Shown in pieces: positions 18,225 through 26,446 of a stretch of DNA of 64,000 bases (its first letter is position 1; each line of letters starts with the position of its first letter). Source of the stretch: Spirosoma pollinicola (GTDB lineage Bacteria; Bacteroidota; Bacteroidia; Cytophagales; Spirosomataceae). Below the pieces are notes generated by a model. The model was given only the letters and a program-made list of their open reading frames with translations, did not search any database and was not told the DNA's origin. The stretch is taken from positions 4,698,501-4,762,500 of the forward strand of contig NZ_CP025096.1 of NCBI RefSeq assembly GCF_002831565.1. Direction: 5' to 3'. The position numbers and the translations under genes are program-made.

Positions 18225-18674
18225 TTAATTTTCTACTCTTAACAAAAGGTGTCTGCTTAAAACCTCTCCTTCTTTCCGGTCTAAAAGCTGTACGATGTGA
18301 TATCCGAAATCAGTTTTGAATGGTTTAGAAAATTGATTAACCCGCATTCCGCTAACCATTTCATTAAAAGCAGAAACAAACTGATCAGGCTTTTGCCATC
18401 CCAAATTACCACCAACAGCATAAGTGCCATAATCCTGAGAATATCGTCTGGCTAGTTTATCAAACGATTGCCCAGCTTTTAATCGTTTATAAATCAATCC
18501 AACTTGCCGCTTAGCCGTCAAGTCAGTGTAATGAACTTTATTATTTGTTGCAGGATTTTGCTGGTTAGGCTCGAATTGGCTTGGTGATTGTATTCGTAGT
18601 CTACAACCGAGGCCATCAAGAGATCCGAAGACGAATAGAACTAGGCAAACTAAAGGGAAAGCGTACAATTTCAT
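18225..18674 (-). CDS. Parvulin-type peptidylprolyl isomerase, one-domain remnant of a SurA-like protein
   Basis: A 149-residue exported protein. After the signal peptide comes a linker, then a nearly complete rotamase domain: RLKAGQSFDKLARRYSQD, GGNLGWQKPDQFVSAFNEM, FSKPFKTDFGYHIVQLLDRK. The HIL strand that normally opens a parvulin domain is missing or replaced by NNKVHYTD. The last residues, LSRHLLLRVEN, look like the start of a second rotamase repeat, as in full SurA proteins, and then the frame ends. So it may be a shortened SurA/PpiC protein, or a genuine small chaperone. Its codons and the flanking spacers are more AT-rich than the neighbours. Confidence 0.7.
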   Translation of the reverse strand: MKLYAFPLVCLVLFVFGSLDGLGCRLRIQSPSQFEPNQQNPATNNKVHYTDLTAKRQVGLIYKRLKAGQSFDKLARRYSQDYGTYAVGGNLGWQKPDQFVSAFNEMVSGMRVNQFSKPFKTDFGYHIVQLLDRKEGEVLSRHLLLRVEN

Positions 18675-18768
18675 GGCATATTGAATTTTGTAGGGTGACC
18701 CGCAAAAAGAGTAATTGGTTGGAAATCATATAATCACATTCATTTACCTACTATTGACTATTGAACAC

Positions 18769-18804
18769 AAAAAAAAGCCCAGTCTATAATGACGGGGCCC
18801 TTTT
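18769..18804 (-). terminator. Intrinsic terminator of tig
   Basis: On the minus strand, an AAAAGGGCCCCGTC / GACTGGGCTTTT stem with one mismatch and two G-U pairs is followed by eight T. It lies about 20 bases after the tig stop codon. Confidence 0.75.
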
Positions 18805-18824
18805 ACTAAATCAAACTTGATTAA

Positions 18825-20171
18825 CTACCGATTCTCAACCAGAGCTTTGAACTCTTCAACCGAAACCTCCTGCGTCACGATCGTTAATTGAGTCTTAGCG
18901 TACTCAATTACTTTGTCGTCATACACCCGGTTAAACGTACTTGTATAATTCTGACCGTTGTTCTTCTCGTCCATCAAGTAGTTACGGGCAATGCGATCGA
19001 TGGTTTTATTCATCTCGTCATCTTCATTACCCATGAAGCCAAATTGCTCCTGAACCATCAAACGGGTCACGGCCAATACGTCGTCGAACTCAACGTTGAT
19101 GTCAGCTTTCTCGGCAATTTTATTTTTGATGAGTTGCAGTTTAACCGACTTTGTGAAGTCATCATATTGCTCATCAATTTGCTCAGGCGTGTACTTGCCT
19201 TCGTTCACTTCCAGCAACCAGTTTTTCAAAAACTCGTCGGGCAGCAAAATTGGCGTGTTGTCGATCAGTGTTTTTTCGATATCTAAACGCAGCAATTGAG
19301 CTGACTCCCGACCGTAATTACCTTTGATGATTTCGGCTACTTTAACACGGAATTGCGCTTCATCAGAAACAGCGCCAACACCAAGTACTTTATCAAAAAA
19401 CTCCTGATTCAGTTCAGCGGGTTCGTGGCGGGTTATGTCATCCACTTCAAACGTAAACTCACCGGTTAATTCGGCAGCTTCTTCTTTCTTGACGCCGGTT
19501 GCATTGGCACGGGCTTTCTCATCGGGGAACGCCTGCTCCAGTACAAACGTAACAACATCACCTTTTTTCTTGCCAACAAACTGACCTTTGGCGTCTTCAG
19601 CCATCTGGTTCGTCGGGAACGCGGTTTTGGCCGTAAACTCGCCCTCAACCTGCTTCAACTCACCATAAATCGTATCGCCATCGTTCACTTCTTCGCCATG
19701 TCCATGCGTATGGAAGCGCTGTTGAAGATCGGCAATGGTCGAGTTGATTTCAGTTTCACCAGCTTCAATTTCGTATTGCGTAACGCTTGGCAGATCACTG
19801 AAGTCGATATCGAACTCCGATGCCAGACCCAGCGTATAGCTGAATGCAAAATCAGATTGGTTGTCCCAGTCAATAGCTTCAGCCGAATCGCGATCTGGAA
19901 CAGGATCACCTACAACCTGAAGTTTGTTTTCGCGGATATATTGACTGACCGTTTTGCTCAACATAGCGTTGATCTCATCAACCAGAATGCTCTTACCGTA
20001 CATTTTCTGCACGAGCGATGCCGGTACATGACCAGGCCGGAACCCTTTCAGCTGAACCTTACGGCCATAATCTTTCAGTTTCTTATCAACTTCTGGCTTA
20101 TAGTCAGCCGGGGTTAGGATAATTTTCAGCGAGGCATTCGTATCGCTGGCTTTTTCTAAGGTAATATCCAC
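18825..20171 (-). CDS. tig: Trigger factor (ribosome-bound chaperone)
   Basis: A 448-residue chaperone that sits at the ribosome exit tunnel. The ribosome-binding domain is residues about 1-115, with the docking loop KGFRPGHVPASLVQKMYGKS; the FKBP-like middle domain has NDGDTIYGELKQVEG and the C-terminal helical arm follows (EFLKNWLLEVNEGKYTPEQ). Length is normal for Bacteroidota. It is transcribed after tRNA-Leu on the same strand, with a hairpin repeat in the 108-base gap. Confidence 0.95.
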   Translation of the reverse strand: MDITLEKASDTNASLKIILTPADYKPEVDKKLKDYGRKVQLKGFRPGHVPASLVQKMYGKSILVDEINAMLSKTVSQYIRENKLQVVGDPVPDRDSAEAIDWDNQSDFAFSYTLGLASEFDIDFSDLPSVTQYEIEAGETEINSTIADLQQRFHTHGHGEEVNDGDTIYGELKQVEGEFTAKTAFPTNQMAEDAKGQFVGKKKGDVVTFVLEQAFPDEKARANATGVKKEEAAELTGEFTFEVDDITRHEPAELNQEFFDKVLGVGAVSDEAQFRVKVAEIIKGNYGRESAQLLRLDIEKTLIDNTPILLPDEFLKNWLLEVNEGKYTPEQIDEQYDDFTKSVKLQLIKNKIAEKADINVEFDDVLAVTRLMVQEQFGFMGNEDDEMNKTIDRIARNYLMDEKNNGQNYTSTFNRVYDDKVIEYAKTQLTIVTQEVSVEEFKALVENR

Positions 20172-20194
20172 GTTTGTATCGGTTTAAAAACAAA

Positions 20195-20267
20195 AAGCGA
20201 AAGAGTGAAAGAATAAAAGAGTGAATTGTTACAGACAACGCTCTTTCGCTCTTTCACTCTTTCGCTT
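20195..20267. repeat. Inverted repeat of GAAAGAGTG units in front of tig
   Basis: Arms of about 28 bases (20195-20222 and 20240-20267) pair with a few mismatches around a centre at 20223-20239. The right arm, read on the minus strand, shares 24 identical bases with the repeat at 43348-43450. It lies between tRNA-Leu and tig on the same strand. Confidence 0.75.
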
Positions 20268-20279
20268 ATTAAACTTCTG

Positions 20280-20361
20280 TACGGGCGGAGGGACTCGAAC
20301 CCCCATGCCTCACGGCACCAGATCCTAAGTCTGGCACGTCTACCAATTTCGCCACGCCCGC
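20280..20361 (-). tRNA. tRNA-Leu (anticodon UAG)
   Basis: The minus strand folds into a class II tRNA. The acceptor stem is GCGGGCG paired with CGCCCGT (one G-U), the D loop has AAATTGGTAGA, the anticodon stem/loop is CCAGA-CTTAGGA-TCTGG with UAG at 34-36, the variable arm is TGCCGTGAGGCA and the T arm has GGTTCGAGTCC. CCA is not encoded after the discriminator A. Reads CUN codons. Confidence 0.95.
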
Positions 20362-20448
20362 AAATGTTGGCCCGAACAAGTAGAATTGTTCGCTGAATGC
20401 TGTCTCTCTTTCGACTAGTTGCCGAAGTGTTTCAGATAATTCAGGGTG

Positions 20449-20478
20449 CAAAAGTACAAAAAGATTTTACTATTGCAA
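20449..20478 (-). promoter_or_regulatory. Bacteroidota promoter for tRNA-Leu (and probably tig)
   Basis: On the minus strand: TTG (20476-20478), exactly 19 bases, TACTTTTG (20449-20456), a full match to the TTG-N19-TAnnTTTG consensus. The tRNA 5' end is 87 bases downstream of the -7 box. Confidence 0.7.
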
Positions 20479-20591
20479 GCATATTTTCATAAGGATTTAT
20501 TTTTAGTGATTATTCCATCCATTATCGCTTAATAATTTGTTAACTTGTAGTAAGAGTACAACCTACAGGCCATTACTGCAAAGAAGCCATT

Positions 20592-22877
20592 ATGATGAAT
20601 GCCATCGAGCATCAAGCTGGACAATCCTCCGACACTGACGAACCGGTTATTGACCTGGAATTAGAGCGGCTGGAAATCCTTAAACGCTACCGTCGATTAT
20701 TAAGGGCGGCAAAACCAATGTTGAAGGGCAATGACGCTAAATTGATAAAGAAAGCGTTCAACACATCGGCCGAAGCACACAAGAATATGCGTCGGCGGTC
20801 GGGAGAACCGTACATTTATCATCCGCTGGCAGTTGCCCAGATTGCCGTTGAAGAAATTGGATTAGGTACAACCAGTATCGTTGCCGCTCTACTTCACGAT
20901 GTTGTTGAAGACACCGATACAACCATTGACGATATTGACCGGGCGTTTGGCCCGAAAGTGGCCAAGATCATTGATGGTCTGACGAAGATTTCGGGTTACT
21001 TTGAATACGGAACCTCGCAACAGGCCGAGAACTTCCGCAAGATGCTTCTGACACTGTCAGACGATGTTCGTGTAATCCTGATTAAACTCGCCGATCGCTT
21101 GCACAACATGCGTACGCTGGACTCCATGCCCCGCGACAAGCAGTTGAAAATCGCGTCGGAAACGATTTATATCTATGCGCCACTTGCCCACCGATTAGGC
21201 TTGTACAGCATTAAATCGGAGCTGGAGGATTTATACCTGAAACACGTCGAGCCGGAAGCCTATAAAGATATATCAAAAAAACTACGGGACACCCGTCTGG
21301 CCCGCGACCGTTTCATCAGTCGTTTTATCGAACCAATTGAAAAAGACCTCGCCGAGACAGGTATCAAATACTTGATCAAAGGGCGGCCGAAGTCTATTTA
21401 TTCTATCTGGACGAAACTGAACAAATCAAAAAAACCGTTCGAGGAAATTTATGATTTGTTTGCCGTTCGGATTATTCTGGACGTGCCTCAGGATGAGGAA
21501 AAAGCGGCCTGCTGGCGTGCCTATTCCATCGTAACGGATCACTACAAACCTAATCCCGACCGTCTGAAAGACTGGATCAGTACTCCCCGAACCAATGGCT
21601 ATGAATCGCTCCATACGACGGTTATGAGCCGATTGGGCCAATGGGTAGAAGTCCAGATACGGACCGAGCGGATGAACGAAATTGCGGAGAAAGGCTACGC
21701 GGCTCACTGGAAATATAAGGGTAACGATACCCATACTGGTGCGGGTATTGAAGCCTGGATCAGCCAGGTTCGCGACATGATTGAGTCGGCGGGTAAGGGC
21801 GACAAAAAAGCAGCTATTGAGTTTGTTGATGATTTCCGGAGCAATCTGTATAGCGAAGAAGTCTTTGTCTTCACTCCCAAAGGCGATTTACAGGTGTTGC
21901 AGCGTGGTGCTACAGCCCTCGATTTCGCCTTTGATATTCACACCCAGATTGGCGCACGCTGTATGGCGGCCAAGGTTAACAACACCCTGGTGCCCCTGAG
22001 TTATGTGCTCCAAAATGGCGATCAGGTAGAGGTGATTACCTCAAACCGGCAAAAGCCCAATGAAGACTGGCTGCGGTTTGTCGTTACGTCGAAGGCCAGA
22101 ACCAAGATCAAGGATTTAATTAAGGAAGATAATAAGCGGTTCGTGACCGATGGTCGCGAGTTGGTCAACAAAAAATTAAAGGTGCTTCGAATGGAAATGA
22201 CCAACGAGGTCATCAACCAGTTACGCGCTTATTTTGGCTCGAAAACCACCGACGATTTTTTCTACCGGGTCGGTAAAGGGCACATAGACGTTGGCGAACT
22301 GAAGAAATTTAAATCCGACAAAGAAGCCAAAGAAAACCGCACTCACAAGCTCAATACCGATGCCCTGCCTGACGCCAAGGCGTTTGTAAAGGAGCTGAAG
22401 AAAATGCACGGCGAGCGAGCCGATGCCGATATGCTCCTTATTGGGGAGGACATGGACAAAATTGATTACACGCTGTCTAAATGTTGCAATCCAATTTCGG
22501 GCGACGACGTTTTTGGCTTCGTTACGATCAACGATGGCATCAAAATTCACCGGGTAACCTGTCCAAACGCCGTTGAGCTGATGTCGAATCATGGCAACCG
22601 CATTATCAAAGCGAAATGGACCTCTCAGAAAGAACTTGCCTTTCTGGCAGGACTTCGCATTACGGGAACGGATCGCGTTGGTTTGATAAACGATGTGACA
22701 CGGGTTATCAGCAATGAACTGCACATTAACATGCGTTCTGTGGCGATTGACTCGAAAGACGGTATCTTTGAAGGAAATATTCGACTTTATGTCCACGATA
22801 CCAGCCACCTTGAAACCCTGATGCAGAAACTCGAACGCGTTCAGGGAGTGTTTGAGATCGTACGGTTTGATTCTTAA
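20592..22877 (+). CDS. rsh: Bifunctional (p)ppGpp synthetase/hydrolase (RelA/SpoT homologue)
   Basis: A 761-residue stringent-response enzyme. The HD hydrolase domain comes first, with YIYHPLAVAQIAVEEIGLG and ALLHDVVEDTDTT, so hydrolysis is likely retained. The synthetase domain follows, with KGRPKSIYSIWTKL and NGYESLHTTV. TGS (VFTPKGDLQVLQRGATALDFAF), a Cys-containing region (SKCCNPISGDDVFGF) and a C-terminal ACT domain complete the chain. Length and order match Rel proteins. A second in-frame ATG is one codon in. Confidence 0.96.
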   Translation: MMNAIEHQAGQSSDTDEPVIDLELERLEILKRYRRLLRAAKPMLKGNDAKLIKKAFNTSAEAHKNMRRRSGEPYIYHPLAVAQIAVEEIGLGTTSIVAALLHDVVEDTDTTIDDIDRAFGPKVAKIIDGLTKISGYFEYGTSQQAENFRKMLLTLSDDVRVILIKLADRLHNMRTLDSMPRDKQLKIASETIYIYAPLAHRLGLYSIKSELEDLYLKHVEPEAYKDISKKLRDTRLARDRFISRFIEPIEKDLAETGIKYLIKGRPKSIYSIWTKLNKSKKPFEEIYDLFAVRIILDVPQDEEKAACWRAYSIVTDHYKPNPDRLKDWISTPRTNGYESLHTTVMSRLGQWVEVQIRTERMNEIAEKGYAAHWKYKGNDTHTGAGIEAWISQVRDMIESAGKGDKKAAIEFVDDFRSNLYSEEVFVFTPKGDLQVLQRGATALDFAFDIHTQIGARCMAAKVNNTLVPLSYVLQNGDQVEVITSNRQKPNEDWLRFVVTSKARTKIKDLIKEDNKRFVTDGRELVNKKLKVLRMEMTNEVINQLRAYFGSKTTDDFFYRVGKGHIDVGELKKFKSDKEAKENRTHKLNTDALPDAKAFVKELKKMHGERADADMLLIGEDMDKIDYTLSKCCNPISGDDVFGFVTINDGIKIHRVTCPNAVELMSNHGNRIIKAKWTSQKELAFLAGLRITGTDRVGLINDVTRVISNELHINMRSVAIDSKDGIFEGNIRLYVHDTSHLETLMQKLERVQGVFEIVRFDS

Positions 22878-22978
22878 ACAGGGAAAATGAAACGTGTAGA
22901 TCGAAGAATATGTCTGCGTGGCCAACCTTATTCTTTATTCTATGCGCTTCATTCTTCATTCTTCACTAATTTTGCGAT

Positions 22979-23503
22979 ATGCCTGCTCCGACGCAAACAA
23001 ATTTAGAATCTGCTCAATTAATTTTTCGAGCCTATCTGGAACGGAAGGGACTTCGAAAAACTCCTGAGCGATTTGCCATACTCGAAGAGATTTATAACCG
23101 GCAAGACCACTTCGATGTGGACGAGTTATACATCTCGATGAAAAACAAAAAGTACCGGGTTAGCCGGGCAACCGTCTATAATACCCTGGACGTGCTGGTT
23201 GACTGCGATCTGGTTACAAAACATCAGTTTGGCCGTAACCTGGCTCAGTATGAAAAGTCGTATGGCTTTCGTCAGCACGACCACCTGATCTGCACGGATT
23301 GCCATAAGGTGATGGAGTTCTGCGACCCGCGCGTCCAGAATATTCAGAACATGGTTGGTGATATGTTGAAGTTCAACGTTATGCACCATTCGCTGATTTT
23401 CTACGGCTCCTGTGCCCGTGATGTCTGCGAGAATCGCCAGATAACGGAAAAAAATGCACAGGGGCGGTCCGTCGATACGGTACAGATTCCGGTAGAAGGA
23501 TAG
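22979..23503 (+). CDS. fur: Fur-family metal-dependent transcriptional regulator
   Basis: A 174-residue Fur homologue. The winged-helix domain ends with RVSRATVYNTLDVLVDCDLV; the dimer domain carries a structural zinc site made of CTDC (in HLICTDCHKVMEFCD) and a second Cys pair SCARDVC. HDH and HH metal-site histidines are present. A TAATTTTG box at 22967-22974 ends four bases before the ATG, hinting at a very short or absent leader. It could also be a Zur or PerR; the sequence alone does not decide. Confidence 0.9.
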   Translation: MPAPTQTNLESAQLIFRAYLERKGLRKTPERFAILEEIYNRQDHFDVDELYISMKNKKYRVSRATVYNTLDVLVDCDLVTKHQFGRNLAQYEKSYGFRQHDHLICTDCHKVMEFCDPRVQNIQNMVGDMLKFNVMHHSLIFYGSCARDVCENRQITEKNAQGRSVDTVQIPVEG

Positions 23504-23597
23504 GGGTTGATGTAGGATGTATGGTTGAGGTTTTTAAAGAATACTTTCTGTGTTTTACTACATGTATCCTGTCTCGTACACAACACATCCTGCCCCT

Positions 23598-23831
23598 ATG
23601 AAAGCTTACACCGAATTTGTTGATTTTATCGTACAGGGGTTAAGTCCACAACAAATCCTGGCATTTCGTCCATCAGACGAAACCCGCGAGCGAGTACGCT
23701 ATCTCTTGACAGCAGAAAAAACCGGAACGATTTCAGCCGATGAAACAACCGAATTAAACGAATTTGAACAGTTTGAACACCTAATGCGTATGACCAAAGC
23801 CCGCGCCAGTCAGCATGGCGCGAGAGGGTAA
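23598..23831 (+). CDS. Small antitoxin-like protein paired with an HNH nuclease gene
   Basis: A 77-residue acidic, helical protein (ATG at 23598; an upstream ATG at 23550 is less likely). MKAYTEFVDFIVQGLSPQQI, FRPSDETRERVRYLL and FEQFEHLMRMTKARA match a family that I know from cyanobacteria and Bacteroidota as the constant upstream partner of a small HNH endonuclease; the role of the pair is not established. The frame is intact. Its last 17 bases overlap the start of the nuclease gene. Confidence 0.72.
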   Translation: MKAYTEFVDFIVQGLSPQQILAFRPSDETRERVRYLLTAEKTGTISADETTELNEFEQFEHLMRMTKARASQHGARG

Positions 23832-24222
23832 TTACATATCAACAAAGTTGCGAAACAGCGTTGCCCAGAGAGCCGGTTTTTGTTGTGAATACTGTTTGAT
23901 TGATGAGCGACAGACATGACTTTTTTGTGAAGTTGACCATATAATTGGGATAAAACATAGTGGCCCAACTACCAGTAATAATTTAGCTTACGCCTGCTTT
24001 AACTGTAACAGAAATAAAGGAAGCGATCTTGCTTCTATAGATTGGGATCGGAATGAACTAGTCCGGTTTTATAATCCTCGTTCAGACATTTGGTCTGAAC
24101 ATTTTCATTTCGAAGGGTTTCACATTGTGGCTACAACCCAAATTGGGAAGGTAACAGCTACTATTTTTCGTTTCAATGACCGGAACCGCTTACTTGAGCG
24201 CGATCCAAATTCATTTTTATAA
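23815..24222 (+). pseudogene. HNH endonuclease, broken by one in-frame stop codon
   Basis: From ATG 23815 the frame reads YISTKLRNSVAQRAGFCCEY and CLIDERQT, meets TGA at codon 35 (23917-23919), and continues in the same frame to a TAA at 24220-24222. The text after the stop is a good HNH nuclease: VDHIIGIKHSG, NNLAYACFNCNRNKGSDL, then a family-typical C-terminus with RLLERDPNSFL. No insertion or deletion is needed: relatives have an aromatic residue (TFF or TYF) where the stop lies. Cys pairs CEYC and CFNC would hold the fold's zinc. The end overlaps the purA ATG. Either a nonsense mutation or a sequencing error. Confidence 0.72.
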
Positions 24223-25523
24223 TGATCGATGTTTTATTAGGCCTCCAGTGGGGCGACGAAGGGAAAGGTAAAATTGTGGACGTACTGGCTCCGCAATATC
24301 AGGTTGTAGCCCGCTTTCAGGGTGGCCCCAATGCCGGGCACACACTCGAATTCAACGGGTTCAAGCACGTGCTGCACCAGATTCCATCCGGCATTTTCCG
24401 GAACGATATCCTCAACATCATTGGTAATGGCGTAGTGCTTGACCCCATCGTGTTTAAAAAAGAAATTGACGGACTGGCGAAGTATAATCTCGCTTTAACA
24501 GAGAACCGTCCGACGGCCCGGCTACAGATTTCTCGCAAGGCCTCTATCATTCTCCCAACACACCGACTCCTGGATGCCGCTTACGAACAGGCAAAGGGCG
24601 AATCGAAAATTGGCTCGACGCTCCGGGGTATCGGACCTACGTATCAGGATAAAGTGGCACGACTGGGTTTGCGTGTCGGTGATATTGAGTTACCCAGCTT
24701 TACAGAAAAATACGCCAAATTAGTGGCTGTCCATAAAGTTATTCTGGATCAAAATAACTTCGACTACGCATCGGTGCTGCCCCAGGCAGAAGCCGAATTC
24801 TTCGCTGCCGTCGAGTTCATGAAGCAATTCCAGATTTCCGACAGCGAATATGCCATAAACGAAGCCATCAGCAGCGGCAAGAAAATTCTGGCCGAAGGGG
24901 CGCAGGGTTCACTTCTTGACATTGATTTTGGCTCATATCCTTTTGTAACATCCTCCAGCACAATGGCGGCCGGTGCCTGCACTGGTTTAGGGGTGGCACC
25001 TCGTAAAATTGGTGAGGTATTCGGCATTTTCAAAGCCTACTGTACCCGCGTGGGCAGTGGCCCCTTCCCTACCGAATTGTCCGATGAAACAGGCGAACTT
25101 ATCCGGAAAGAAGGCCGCGAATTTGGCGCCACCACCGGACGTCCGCGTCGGTGTGGCTGGCTGGATTTACCGGCATTGAAATACGCGATCATGATTAACG
25201 GCGTTACGCAATTGGTGATGATGAAAGTCGATGTGCTGAATATATTCGATGAGATCAAGGTGTGTACACACTATAAACTTGCCGATGGCACCCTAACCGA
25301 ACAGATGCCCTATGACCTTTGCGATACTGACGTAACGCCCGTTTACAAATCGTTTAAAGGCTGGCAAACGGATTTAACTGACATTCGCTCGTTTGTTGAC
25401 GTACCAAGTGAATTAGCCGATTATGTCTACTTCCTGGAAGACACGCTGGGTTTGCCAATTAATTACATCTCGACAAGCCCCGACCGGGAAGCCATTATTC
25501 ACCGGCAGGCTGTGATTGCTTAA
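24222..25523 (+). CDS. purA: Adenylosuccinate synthetase
   Basis: A 433-residue GTP-dependent enzyme that joins aspartate to IMP, the first step from IMP to AMP. LLGLQWGDEGKGKIVD is the start signature, with the catalytic Asp in WGDEGKGK; GNGVVLDP, GSTLRGIGPTYQDK, AEGAQGSLLDIDFGSYPFVTSS and RTGRPRR-type GATTGRPRRCGW follow. Length is normal. The ATG overlaps the stop of the HNH pseudogene by one base (TAATG), so purA may be read from that transcript. Confidence 0.97.
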   Translation: MIDVLLGLQWGDEGKGKIVDVLAPQYQVVARFQGGPNAGHTLEFNGFKHVLHQIPSGIFRNDILNIIGNGVVLDPIVFKKEIDGLAKYNLALTENRPTARLQISRKASIILPTHRLLDAAYEQAKGESKIGSTLRGIGPTYQDKVARLGLRVGDIELPSFTEKYAKLVAVHKVILDQNNFDYASVLPQAEAEFFAAVEFMKQFQISDSEYAINEAISSGKKILAEGAQGSLLDIDFGSYPFVTSSSTMAAGACTGLGVAPRKIGEVFGIFKAYCTRVGSGPFPTELSDETGELIRKEGREFGATTGRPRRCGWLDLPALKYAIMINGVTQLVMMKVDVLNIFDEIKVCTHYKLADGTLTEQMPYDLCDTDVTPVYKSFKGWQTDLTDIRSFVDVPSELADYVYFLEDTLGLPINYISTSPDREAIIHRQAVIA

Positions 25524-25550
25524 TTCGTTTTATACGACTAATTAGTTGAG

Positions 25551-25587
25551 AGCCGCCCCCTCCATACAGGTAGGGGCGGCTTTTTTG
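25551..25587 (+). terminator. Intrinsic terminator after purA
   Basis: Stem AGCCGCCCC (25551-25559) with GGGGCGGCT (25573-25581), then a run of six T. A classical rho-independent terminator that closes the purA transcript and separates it from the unit starting at 25628. Confidence 0.88.
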
Positions 25588-25627
25588 CCTATTTTTGACA
25601 AATTGAACCGGAGTTGTTCTGCCAGTT

Positions 25628-26365
25628 ATGTCCGTAAAAAATTTTTACCAAACCGTCTATCAAACCGACACGCTTTTCCGGGTAGCTGGCGAATCATGGG
25701 AGCCAACGGCTCAGTCAGTTATCGAGGAGCCTGTAGAAGAACAGGTCTCAGGGGTGACTATTGACACACCTGATTTACTTTCTGAACTGGATAAACTGTC
25801 GGCTATTACACCCGCACTTTCGGTAGATATCCTGTTGACAGATGCCCCGGTTGCAGAGTTGATAACGGTTGTACCTGAGGAGTTAATAACGCTTGCACCT
25901 GAGCCAGCCCTTGTTGTGGCTGCACCCGAGTTATTGCCTCAGTTACCACCACGCCCCACCACCCCCTCAATTGTTCCCCCTGTGCAGAAACAACCACGAA
26001 TACCCCAGCTTAATCATAAAGTTCTGCTTTTAGCCGATGAAGAATTAGACCCAAGCAACCTGCTCTTTCTGGAGAAAATCCTCAAAGCTGTTAACCTGAA
26101 TGTAAATGGCGTCGATTTGCTGAATCTGCACGGGGTGCAGGGAATGGATTTCGCCGAGTTGCTGCGGGGAAAATACATCAATCACTTTATTACGTTTGGG
26201 GTACCGTTCGAGCGTATCAACCTCGATATTATGATGGATCGGTATTCGCCGGTTCGATTTGAAGGCATCACCTTCCTGATGGCCGACTCACTCCCCACCA
26301 TTGAAGCCGACCAAAACCTAAAAAAACGGCTCTGGAGTGCCTTACAACGTGTCTTTAGTCTATAA
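25628..26365 (+). CDS. Unknown protein with Pro/Glu-rich linker and a C-terminal UDG/psi-like domain
   Basis: A 245-residue protein with no signal peptide. Residues about 1-35 contain FYQTVYQTDTLFRVAG; residues about 35-130 are a linker rich in Pro, Glu, Val and Thr; residues about 133-245 form a compact alpha/beta domain (KVLLLADEELDPSNLLFLEKI, then LKAVNLNVNGVDLLNL, INHFITFGV, and the end LKKRLWSALQRVF). This order resembles the uracil-DNA-glycosylase fold, also found in the psi subunit of DNA polymerase III. That is a reading by eye, not a proven homology. First gene of a three-gene unit. Confidence 0.55.
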   Translation: MSVKNFYQTVYQTDTLFRVAGESWEPTAQSVIEEPVEEQVSGVTIDTPDLLSELDKLSAITPALSVDILLTDAPVAELITVVPEELITLAPEPALVVAAPELLPQLPPRPTTPSIVPPVQKQPRIPQLNHKVLLLADEELDPSNLLFLEKILKAVNLNVNGVDLLNLHGVQGMDFAELLRGKYINHFITFGVPFERINLDIMMDRYSPVRFEGITFLMADSLPTIEADQNLKKRLWSALQRVFSL

Positions 26366-26446
26366 ACGACGTACGTTTCAGCTCATATTAACCGTTGACT
26401 AGGTAACTTTCTTTCCCGATATTTCGCCTTTCGTCAGATTTTCATA

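Noticed and set aside
22221..22925. 234-codon frame on the minus strand
   Set aside because: It lies wholly across the RelA/SpoT gene, whose own domains explain the region; the antisense product has no domain-like pattern.
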